A stretch of 12,257 nt of DNA from JAKVKY01 sp964293585 (GTDB lineage Bacteria; Bacillota; Negativicutes; Acidaminococcales; Acidaminococcaceae), in NCBI GenBank assembly GCA_964293585.1, contig CAXYYS010000059.1, forward strand, positions 1 to 12,257, read 5' to 3'. Both the position numbers and the translations under genes were made by a program. The notes beneath the pieces are model-generated. The model saw nothing but the letters and a program-made list of their open reading frames with translations, searched no databases and had not been told where the DNA came from. Below are positions 6,331-12,257 of this stretch, in pieces. Position 1 is the first letter of the stretch. The number at the start of each line of letters is the position of its first letter.

Positions 6331-8757
6331 TTACAGCTCCACCGGTTGGAGATGCCAGATCTCCCGGGCATATTCCATAATGGTCCGGTCACTGGAGAAA
6401 ATTCCGGCATGGGCGATGTTCAGCACCATGGTCCGGAGCCAGTTGTCCCGGTCCCGGTAGCGCTGATCCACATGCTCCTGCGCCTGGCAGTACGCCGCAA
6501 AATCCCGCAGCACAAAATATTCATCGTTCCGGTTCAACAAATCGTCATACAAAGCCCGGAAATCTTCCCGTTCGTTATTCACCAGCCAGTCCATCAGCCG
6601 TTTGATCACCGGATCCGTACGGTACAGCTCCCAGGAAGAATAGCCGCCGTGCTTGTAATAATCCATGACCTGGTCCGCCGTCAGTCCGAAAATCTCGCAC
6701 TGCGCCGCGCCTACCGCCTGACGGATTTCCACGTTGGCTCCGTCCAGGGTGCCCAGGGTTAACGCACCGTTCAGCATGAACTTCATGTTGCTGGTGCCGC
6801 TGGCTTCCTTGCCGGCCGTAGAAATCTGCTCGCTCACGTCCGCCGCCGGGAAAAGCAGCTGTCCCAGGGAAACATTGTAGTTTTCCAGGAAGAGCACCCG
6901 CAGCTTCTTATTCACTTCCGGGTCGTTATTCACTATCTGGGCCACGGTATTGACCAGCTTGATGGTCATCTTGGCTTCGCCGTAACCGGCTGCCGCCTTG
7001 CCGCCAAACATATAGACCCGGGGCACCACATCCAGCTGGGGATTCTTCTTCAATTCCCCAAAGAGATACATCACATGCAAAATATTCAGCAGCTGCCGCT
7101 TGTACATATGGAAACGTTTCACCTGGATATCGAACATGAAGGCGGGATCCACCTGCTCACCCCAGGTCTTCAGGACATAATCCGCCAGGATCTGTTTGCG
7201 CCGCTGCTTAACCTGCCAGAACTTGTTCCGGAACTCCGCATCCTCGGCAAAAGGCGCCAGGTCGCTAAGCTTGTCCGGATGCAGGCGCCAGCCGTCGCCG
7301 ATGGCGCTGTCAATAAGCCCCGCCAGTTCCGGGTTGGACTGGATCAGCCAGCGTCTGTGGCTGATGCCGTTGGTCTTGTTGTTAAAGCGGTCCGGGAAAC
7401 ACTGGTACAGGGTATGCAGGGCGCTGTCCTTCAAAATCTGGCTGTGGATAGCCGCCACGCCGTTGACGCTGTGGCTGCCCACCACGGCTAAATGCGCCAT
7501 ATGCACCTCGCCGCCCCAGAGGATGGCCGCCTGTCTCTGCTTGTTCTCGTCCCCGGGGAACAGTTCCCGCACCCGCTTCTGCCACTGGTTGTGAATTTCC
7601 TCCACCACCAGGTAGATACGGGGCAGCAGTTCCTTAAACATGGGGATGGGCCAGCGTTCCATGGCTTCCGGCATCACCGTATGGTTCGTGTAAGCCACGG
7701 ACTGTACCGTGATCTGCCAGGCTTCCTCCCAGGTGAGACCTTCCTCATCTAACAGGATCCTCATCAGCTCCGGGATAATCAGGGCCGGATGGGTATCGTT
7801 GATATGCATGGCGATAGACTGGTCAAACTTCCGGATATCGCCGTATTTTTTCTTGTAGTACTTGACGATGCTCTGGACGCCGGCGCTGACGAAGAAATAT
7901 TCCTGCATCAGGCGCAGCTTGCGTCCCTCCCAGGTGCTGTCCTCCGGGTACAAGTACCAGGAAATCATCTGGATAGAATCCTTATAGCGCATGGCATGGC
8001 GCACATCGCCAAACTGGAGCTGGCGGGAAATATCCTCCCGGGTATATTCCGCCTTCCACAGGCGCAGGGTGTTCACCGTGTCGTTACGGTAGCCCAGGAT
8101 GGGCACATCGTAGGGCACTGCCCGCACGTTCATATAATTTTTATGCTGGCATTTTAAACTGCCGTCCGGCTGGGCTTCCATGTAGGCGTCGCCGCCAAAG
8201 CGCACGTTCACCGCCTTGTCCAGGCGCTGCACCTCCCAGGGGAAACCTTTGCGCAGCCACACATCCGGCAGTTCTACCTGCTGGCCGTCCACGATTCTCT
8301 GGTCAAAGAGGCCGTACTGATAGCGGATGCTGCAGCCATGGCCCGGCAGCTTTAAAGCCGCCAGGGAATCGATAAAGCAACCCGCCAGCCTGCCTAAACC
8401 GCCGTTACCTAAACCGGCATCCGCCTCTTCCGGGATGATGGCGTCCAGGGTCCCGCCTAATTCCTGCAGGCCTTCCCGGCACACACCCTCCATGTCACAG
8501 CTGACCAGGTTGGACTGGAGCAGGCGCCCCAGCAAAAACTCGATGGAAAAATAATATACCTGGCGGGGCTTTTCCTGTTCATACACATCGTTGGTATGGA
8601 TCCAGTCCTCGCTGACCAGGTCCCGTACCATATAGGCCAGGGTCTGGTATACCTCGTTCTTCGTTAAATCTCGCAGGCTTTTCTCCCAGAGGGTATGCGC
8701 CTTATGGGTAAACATCCTTTTAAATTCTGCCTTATCTCTCCAACTGCGCACGGGCAT
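6331..8757 (-). CDS. glgP: Glycogen/maltodextrin phosphorylase (GT35)
   Basis: The enzyme releases glucose-1-phosphate from non-reducing ends of glycogen using phosphate and pyridoxal phosphate (EC 2.4.1.1). From the ATG at 8757 it has 808 residues, close to the family's usual 800-830. Visible family motifs include YYFSIEFLLGRLL, the glycine-rich GLGNGGLGRLAGCF, HINDTHPAL, TNHTVMPEA, KTNGISHRRWL and EASGTSNMKFMLNGALT; the Lys in the last (residue 659) is the expected pyridoxal-phosphate Schiff-base residue. A frame extension to a TTG at 8799 would add 14 residues and overlap glgD, but it has only a weak, distant AAGGA upstream. The ATG has GAGGAGG close by (8758-8766). The gap to glgD is then 19 bases. 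Its placement between glgD and glgB puts degradation and synthesis genes in one unit. Whether glycogen or maltodextrin is preferred cannot be read from the sequence. Confidence 0.96.
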   Translation of the reverse strand: MPVRSWRDKAEFKRMFTHKAHTLWEKSLRDLTKNEVYQTLAYMVRDLVSEDWIHTNDVYEQEKPRQVYYFSIEFLLGRLLQSNLVSCDMEGVCREGLQELGGTLDAIIPEEADAGLGNGGLGRLAGCFIDSLAALKLPGHGCSIRYQYGLFDQRIVDGQQVELPDVWLRKGFPWEVQRLDKAVNVRFGGDAYMEAQPDGSLKCQHKNYMNVRAVPYDVPILGYRNDTVNTLRLWKAEYTREDISRQLQFGDVRHAMRYKDSIQMISWYLYPEDSTWEGRKLRLMQEYFFVSAGVQSIVKYYKKKYGDIRKFDQSIAMHINDTHPALIIPELMRILLDEEGLTWEEAWQITVQSVAYTNHTVMPEAMERWPIPMFKELLPRIYLVVEEIHNQWQKRVRELFPGDENKQRQAAILWGGEVHMAHLAVVGSHSVNGVAAIHSQILKDSALHTLYQCFPDRFNNKTNGISHRRWLIQSNPELAGLIDSAIGDGWRLHPDKLSDLAPFAEDAEFRNKFWQVKQRRKQILADYVLKTWGEQVDPAFMFDIQVKRFHMYKRQLLNILHVMYLFGELKKNPQLDVVPRVYMFGGKAAAGYGEAKMTIKLVNTVAQIVNNDPEVNKKLRVLFLENYNVSLGQLLFPAADVSEQISTAGKEASGTSNMKFMLNGALTLGTLDGANVEIRQAVGAAQCEIFGLTADQVMDYYKHGGYSSWELYRTDPVIKRLMDWLVNNEREDFRALYDDLLNRNDEYFVLRDFAAYCQAQEHVDQRYRDRDNWLRTMVLNIAHAGIFSSDRTIMEYAREIWHLQPVEL

Positions 8758-8766
8758 ATCCTCCTC
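8758..8766 (-). promoter_or_regulatory. Ribosome binding site deciding the glgP start
   Basis: The coding strand reads GAGGAGGAT immediately before ATG. Pairing through the first GAGG leaves 5 bases to the start; pairing through the whole AGGAGG leaves only 2, which is tight. It is still far stronger than the AAGGA that sits 12 bases before the upstream TTG at 8799-8797. Confidence 0.65.
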
Positions 8767-8776
8767 ATGACTAATG

Positions 8777-9883
8777 TTATTTCTCGCCGTATTTAGCAAT
8801 ACACAGCGGTTTATCCTTGTTTCCCTGCAGCACCGCCTCCGGCTGGATCAGCACGTTCTTGTCGCAGATCACACAGTCCACCTGTGCGTCTTCGCCGATC
8901 ACGGCCCGCTGCATGACGATACTGTTTTGCACGCAGGCATTCTTGCCCACCCGCACATTCCTGAATAAGATACTGTTCTCCACCCGGCCTTCGATGATAC
9001 AGCCGTTGGCGATAATACTGTTCTTGACCTGGGCCTCTTCCATGTACTTGGCCGGCGCCTCGTCCTTAATCTTGGTCCGGATATGCAGGCCCGGTTTAAA
9101 CACGGTCCGCAGGTTATCAACGTTCAGCAGATCCATGCTGGCCTTGTAGTAATCCCGGATACTGGTGATGCGGGCGGCATAGCTGGAATAAGGATAGCCG
9201 AACACCCGCAGCCGTTTCAGTTCAGCCCCGAGCACGTCCAGGAAGAAACTTTCCTTACCCTGGGCATACGCCTGACGCACCGAACGGGTAAAGATGCCGC
9301 AATCAATGAGCAGCGCTTCCATGAACAGGTTATCCCCGGCCGCCAGGGAGTCTTTCTCCGCGATGCCTGTGATGCGTCCGTCCGCCGCGGCCTTAACCAC
9401 ATAGGCCTGGCCCGGTCTGGCGTCGGTTTGTTTTTTGCACACCAGGGTCACGTCCGCGTTATGCTGCCGGTGAAAATGCAGCACCCGGTCGTAATCAATA
9501 TTATGCAGGTTCCGGCAGTAGGACAGGACCAGATATTTCTTGGAGCCTGCCTCCACAAAACGCAGGTTGCGGTAATAAGCGCCAATGTCCCCGGTAACGG
9601 GCTGCACGATCTCATCCACCTCCATGGGCAGATAAAAGAGGCCGTCATCCTTGTGAGCCAGGTTCCATTCCTTGCCGCTGCGCACATGGTCCAGCACAGG
9701 ACGGGCATGTCTGGGCAGCATCAGGCCCACGGTTTCAATCCCGGCATTCACCATGCCGGACAACACAAAGTCCATCAAGCGGAACTTGCCGGCAAACGGC
9801 ATCGCCGCCAGGGGGCGGTCTTCGTTTAATTCTTTCAGGGGACTGTCCACCTGCATGTTAATCAAGCCGATGGTATCTTTCAT
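8777..9883 (-). CDS. glgD: Glucose-1-phosphate adenylyltransferase accessory subunit GlgD
   Basis: GlgD is the non-catalytic partner of GlgC in Bacillota ADP-glucose pyrophosphorylase. The 368 residues have the nucleotidyltransferase fold followed by a left-handed beta-helix of hexapeptide-like repeats (about 285-350, with NSIIANGCIIEGRVENSIL and similar turns). Two differences from GlgC show the subunit type. The triphosphate loop GGKGSRL is absent, replaced by NEDRPLAAMPFAGKFRLMDF (20-39). The catalytic SGDH is replaced by SYCRN (121-125), with no Asp at that place. Family knowledge: in Bacillus and Geobacillus systems GlgD raises the activity of GlgC without being essential for catalysis. 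Its ATG overlaps the glgC stop as ATGA, and GGGAGG (9893-9898) inside glgC is the ribosome binding site, so equal expression of the two subunits is likely. Confidence 0.95.
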   Translation of the reverse strand: MKDTIGLINMQVDSPLKELNEDRPLAAMPFAGKFRLMDFVLSGMVNAGIETVGLMLPRHARPVLDHVRSGKEWNLAHKDDGLFYLPMEVDEIVQPVTGDIGAYYRNLRFVEAGSKKYLVLSYCRNLHNIDYDRVLHFHRQHNADVTLVCKKQTDARPGQAYVVKAAADGRITGIAEKDSLAAGDNLFMEALLIDCGIFTRSVRQAYAQGKESFFLDVLGAELKRLRVFGYPYSSYAARITSIRDYYKASMDLLNVDNLRTVFKPGLHIRTKIKDEAPAKYMEEAQVKNSIIANGCIIEGRVENSILFRNVRVGKNACVQNSIVMQRAVIGEDAQVDCVICDKNVLIQPEAVLQGNKDKPLCIAKYGEK

Positions 9884-11064
9884 TTCCCTGCACCTCCCTT
9901 GCCAGGCTGCGGCTCATTCGCCGCGCTGACCGGATAAGCTTCTGCATCGTTACCCAGCACCGCCACACTGCCATCTTTATTGGCAATCCTGGTGCCGGCC
10001 CGGATATGACAGCGCTCGCCCACGATGGCTTTTTCCACCACCGCGCCCGCTTCGATCACCGTACCCGGCATGATCACCGAGTCGCTGACCTTCGCGCCTG
10101 CAGCCACGGTCACATCGTAAAAGATAACGGAGTGGTCCACGCTGCCCATGATCATAGAACCTTCGGCGATCAGCGAACTTTGCACGCTGCTCTCCGGTCC
10201 TAAATAATGGGGCGGCAGCACCTGGTTGCCGGAATAAATACGCCAGTCTTTATCATTCAGGCTCAGGGCCGGTTCATCCGCCAGCAGATCCATATTAGCC
10301 TGCCACAAACTTTCGATGGTGCCTACATCTTTCCAGTAGCCTTCGAAGGGATACGCATAGACAGGTTCCTTGGCTTCCAGGAGCGCCGGGATCACGTTCT
10401 TGCCAAAATCGTGTTCCGAGGTTTTCTCTTTCGCATCCGCTTTCAGGAATTTTTGCAGTACGCCTTTATTGAAAATATAGATGCCCATGGAGGCCAGGTT
10501 GCTCTTGGGATTTTCCGGTTTTTCCTCAAACTGCTGGATCCGCATGTTCTCGTCGGTCTTCATGATGCCGAAACGGGAAGCTTCGTTCCAGGGTACCCGC
10601 AGTGTACCAACGGTGGCCGCCGCATGGTGCTTGATATGGAAAGCCAGCATCTTGGCATAGTTCATGGAATAGATATGATCGCCGGACAGGATGAGCACAT
10701 ATTCCGGATCGATCATCTCGATAAAGTTGAGGTTCTGGTAGATAGCATCCGCTGTCCCCTGGTACCATTGTGATTCCGCGTCATCGCTCATATACGGCGG
10801 CAGCACAAAAGTACCGCCACTGATAGAATCCAGGTCCCAGGAGCTGCCGTTGCCAATATACCAGTTCAGTTCCAGGGGTTGGTACTGGGTCAGGATGCCT
10901 ACGGTCCTGATTCCAGAGTGACGGCAGTTGCTCAGGGTAAAATCAATGATCCGGTATTTACCGCCAAAGAGCACGCCGGGCTTGGCCAGACTCTTGGTCA
11001 AAACTCCCAGCCGGCTGCCTTTACCTCCTGCCAGGATCATGGCCAGGCATTCGGTTTTTCTCAT
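9880..11064 (-). CDS. glgC: Glucose-1-phosphate adenylyltransferase, catalytic subunit
   Basis: GlgC makes ADP-glucose and pyrophosphate from ATP and glucose-1-phosphate (EC 2.7.7.27), the committed step of glycogen synthesis. The 394 residues contain the nucleotide loop LAGGKGSRLGVLT (11-23), KPGVLFGGKYRIIDF (28-42), WYQGTADAIYQN (100-111), the catalytic LSGDH (D129) and FEEKP (179-183), whose Lys binds glucose-1-phosphate in the family. EGYWKDVGTIESLWQANMDL (241-260) leads to a C-terminal left-handed beta-helix (about 285-360). The last 25 residues form a Pro/Gly/Ala-rich tail. The ATG at 11064 has GAGGAGG 7 bases upstream (AGGAGG at 11072-11077). It is the first gene behind the promoter at 11121-11129 and overlaps glgD by 4 bases. 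Allosteric effectors cannot be predicted safely from the sequence. Confidence 0.97.
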   Translation of the reverse strand: MRKTECLAMILAGGKGSRLGVLTKSLAKPGVLFGGKYRIIDFTLSNCRHSGIRTVGILTQYQPLELNWYIGNGSSWDLDSISGGTFVLPPYMSDDAESQWYQGTADAIYQNLNFIEMIDPEYVLILSGDHIYSMNYAKMLAFHIKHHAAATVGTLRVPWNEASRFGIMKTDENMRIQQFEEKPENPKSNLASMGIYIFNKGVLQKFLKADAKEKTSEHDFGKNVIPALLEAKEPVYAYPFEGYWKDVGTIESLWQANMDLLADEPALSLNDKDWRIYSGNQVLPPHYLGPESSVQSSLIAEGSMIMGSVDHSVIFYDVTVAAGAKVSDSVIMPGTVIEAGAVVEKAIVGERCHIRAGTRIANKDGSVAVLGNDAEAYPVSAANEPQPGKGGAGK

Positions 11065-11120
11065 AGTATCCCCTCCTCACGGGCACGATATTCACTTGAC
11101 TGTTTAATAATCTTACCTAA

Positions 11121-11129
11121 ATTATAACA
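11121..11129 (-). promoter_or_regulatory. Extended -10 promoter of the glycogen operon
   Basis: The minus strand reads TGTTATAAT, a perfect TATAAT hexamer (11121-11126) with the TGn extension of an extended -10 element. A 17-base spacer would put the -35 at 11144-11149, where GTGTGC is a poor match to TTGACA; extended -10 promoters often tolerate that. Transcription would start near 11114, giving a leader of about 50 bases before glgC. No riboswitch-like structure or obvious operator was recognised in that leader. Confidence 0.7.
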
Positions 11130-11150
11130 CAAAGCGCCCGGCCGCACACT

Positions 11151-11198
11151 AAAAATATCCCCGGACCTGACAGTTTTTTCACTGCCCCGCCCGGGGAT
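11151..11198 (-). terminator. Intrinsic terminator after nicotinate phosphoribosyltransferase
   Basis: ATCCCCGG (11157-11164) and CCGGGGAT (11191-11198) form an 8-base-pair stem. Inside the 26-base loop, CAGT (11171-11174) and ACTG (11181-11184) can pair as a second short stem. On the minus strand the second arm is followed by ATTTTTA (T-run opposite 11151-11155), as expected of a rho-independent terminator. It lies about 115 bases past the upstream stop codon and just before the glgC promoter, so the two transcription units appear insulated. The large loop makes it less than ideal. Confidence 0.6.
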
Positions 11199-11222
11199 TG
11201 CCTTGATTTGCTTTGTTGCCGC

Positions 11223-11251
11223 GCCGGTCCGGCTGCATCAGGACTCAGTCC
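11223..11251. other. Two short palindromes in the glgC upstream spacer
   Basis: GCCGGTCCGGC (11223-11233) and GGACTCAGTCC (11241-11251) are each perfect 11-base palindromes around a single central base, 7 bases apart. Both lie downstream of the nicotinate phosphoribosyltransferase gene and upstream of the terminator. They could be protein-binding half-sites or minor RNA stems; nothing in the sequence decides which. Confidence 0.45.
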
Positions 11252-11334
11252 CGGCCGCCTTTAACCGCCGTGCTCTTTTTAATTACGGCCGCCTTTAACC
11301 GCCGTGCTCTTTTTAGTCCTGGCCGCCTTTAGCC
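11247..11334 (-). repeat. 34-base tandem repeat duplicating the 3' end of the upstream gene
   Basis: Units begin at 11247, 11281 and 11315, exactly 34 bases apart. The first two agree at 30 consecutive positions (11252-11281 and 11286-11315). The third, partial, lies in the last codons of the nicotinate phosphoribosyltransferase gene. On the coding strand the gene ends AAAGGCGGCCAGGACTAA, and the two downstream copies read AAAGGCGGCCGTAATTAA and AAAGGCGGCCGGGACTGA, each a stop-terminated echo. The copies are separated by the 16-base spacer AAAGAGCACGGCGGTT. Slipped-strand duplication is the simplest origin. Confidence 0.85.
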
Positions 11335-12257
11335 AGCAGTTTCCGTTTCAGGTTCCAGAGTTTCTTGGACAGGTCCACGTTGTAGATGTGAGGATTCTCA
11401 AAACGTTTAACCTCGTCCCACAGAGTTTCCATTTCCTGCTGACAGTAGGCCTGAATCTCCTGCAGGTCAGGTTCCTTATACACCAGGCTGCCCTGCTTGA
11501 AAATCGGCACCAGCAGCTCCCGCACCGTAAAGTTAGTCAGGGTACGCTGCTTCCAGGTGTCTTCCGGGTCAAAAATGGTATGGGGAACATGCTCCGCTAC
11601 CGCCTCTTCCCGCAGGCAGATCTCGTCTGCCGTAGCCTTGCCCGTCTTCTTGTCGTAGAAACGGTAAACTTTCTTAAAGCCGGGATTGGTAATCTTGGCC
11701 GTGTTCTCGCTGATCTTGATCTTAGGGATAATCCGGCCCTGCTCATCTTCCACCGCAGCCAGCTTGTACACGCCGCCGAACACCGGGGAACTCATGGAGG
11801 TGATCAGGCGCTCGCCTACGCCGAAGGAATTGATCTGCGCCTTTTGCAGCAGCAGGTCCCGGATCAGATATTCGTCCAGGGAGTTGGAGACCACAATCTT
11901 GCAGTCCGGCAGCCCGGCCTCATCCAACATCACCCGGGCCTTCTTGGTCAGGTACGCCAGGTCGCCGCTGTCCAGGCGGATGCCGCACTCCTTCACGCCC
12001 ATGGGCAGCAGCGTTTCCTTAAACGCCCTGATAGCGTTGGGCACGCCGCTCTTTAAAGTATTATAGGTATCTACCAGCAGCACCGCGTTATGGGGATAAA
12101 GCTGGCAGTAAGTCTTAAAAGCTTCCAGTTCCGTGGGGAACATCTGGACCCAGGAATGGGCCATGGTGCCGGCTGCCGGTACGCCGTACAGCGCGGAGGT
12201 CAGGGTGCAGGCCGTAGCCTTGACGCCGCCGATATAAGCCGCCCGGGCGCCCATGAC
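11313..12257 (-). CDS. pncB: Nicotinate phosphoribosyltransferase, C-terminal part (cut by window edge)
   Basis: The enzyme converts nicotinate, PRPP and ATP to nicotinate mononucleotide (EC 6.3.4.21) in NAD salvage. The visible 314 residues run in open frame to the window edge, and an internal Met lies one codon in, so this is not the true start; MGARAAYIGG is an internal family motif. By comparison with roughly 490-residue Bacillus-type enzymes, about 170 N-terminal residues are missing. Key motifs: GVPAAGTMAHSWVQMF, whose His aligns with the phosphorylated His of the NAPRT/NAMPT family, VDTYNTLKSG, GIRLDSGDLAYL, VVSNSLDEYLI and FGVGERLITS followed by GGVYKL. The C-terminal region ends LLAKGGQD before TAA. 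It appears to be a separate transcription unit from the glycogen genes; no functional link is evident beyond adjacency and shared strand. Confidence 0.94.
   Translation of the reverse strand, partial: VMGARAAYIGGVKATACTLTSALYGVPAAGTMAHSWVQMFPTELEAFKTYCQLYPHNAVLLVDTYNTLKSGVPNAIRAFKETLLPMGVKECGIRLDSGDLAYLTKKARVMLDEAGLPDCKIVVSNSLDEYLIRDLLLQKAQINSFGVGERLITSMSSPVFGGVYKLAAVEDEQGRIIPKIKISENTAKITNPGFKKVYRFYDKKTGKATADEICLREEAVAEHVPHTIFDPEDTWKQRTLTNFTVRELLVPIFKQGSLVYKEPDLQEIQAYCQQEMETLWDEVKRFENPHIYNVDLSKKLWNLKRKLLAKGGQD

Noticed and set aside
8777..9883. A second catalytic glgC
   Set aside because: The triphosphate loop and catalytic SGDH are both absent, which matches the GlgD subunit rather than a duplicate GlgC.
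10207..10773. A 188-codon plus-strand frame opposite glgC
   Set aside because: It is antisense to conserved glgC codons with no recognisable motif; no case for a separate gene.
11247..11334. CRISPR or integron-like repeat array
   Set aside because: The repeats are direct tandem copies with no unique spacers, and they include the end of a coding gene.

Overview
The window carries a bacterial glycogen synthesis and breakdown cluster. All seven genes are on the minus strand, so transcription runs from high to low coordinates. The paired GlgC and GlgD subunits, strong AGGAGG-type ribosome binding sites, short gaps or overlaps and a Bacillus-type nicotinate phosphoribosyltransferase point to a G+C-rich member of the Bacillota (Firmicutes). 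A diderm class such as Negativicutes is possible, but that is a guess from general gene content. No mobile element, CRISPR array, tRNA or rRNA was seen.

Layout, in transcription order. (1) 12257-11313: the C-terminal two thirds of nicotinate phosphoribosyltransferase, cut by the window edge. (2) 11312-11065: a 248-base spacer, the longest gap in the window. It holds a 34-base tandem repeat that echoes the end of the upstream gene, two small palindromes, an intrinsic-terminator-like hairpin, then a consensus extended -10 promoter. (3) glgC (11064-9880) and glgD (9883-8777), overlapping by ATGA. (4) glgP (8757-6331). (5) A 113-base spacer with a GC-rich hairpin and a 30-base-period direct repeat running into the next ribosome binding site. 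(6) glgB (6217-4310) and glgA (4317-2848), overlapping by 8 bases. (7) An 83-base AT-rich spacer, then a GH13 alpha-glucan hydrolase fused to a GH77 4-alpha-glucanotransferase (2764-2).

How the genes work together: GlgC with GlgD makes ADP-glucose, GlgA polymerises it, GlgB adds alpha-1,6 branches, and GlgP releases glucose-1-phosphate from chain ends. The GH13-GH77 protein would trim or rearrange the short branched or linear remnants left by GlgP; no classical GlgX debranching enzyme is seen. One promoter ahead of glgC could drive all six genes.

The most unusual observation is that the GH13-GH77 reading frame hits an in-frame TAG at bases 4-2, about halfway through the GH77 domain and before its catalytic aspartate. 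The sequence matches the family right up to that stop, so it may be a nonsense mutation, a recoded codon, or an error at a sequence end; only one further base is visible. Other points of note are a Thr/Ala/Pro repeat inserted in the GH77 domain and the duplicated 3' end of the nicotinate phosphoribosyltransferase gene.
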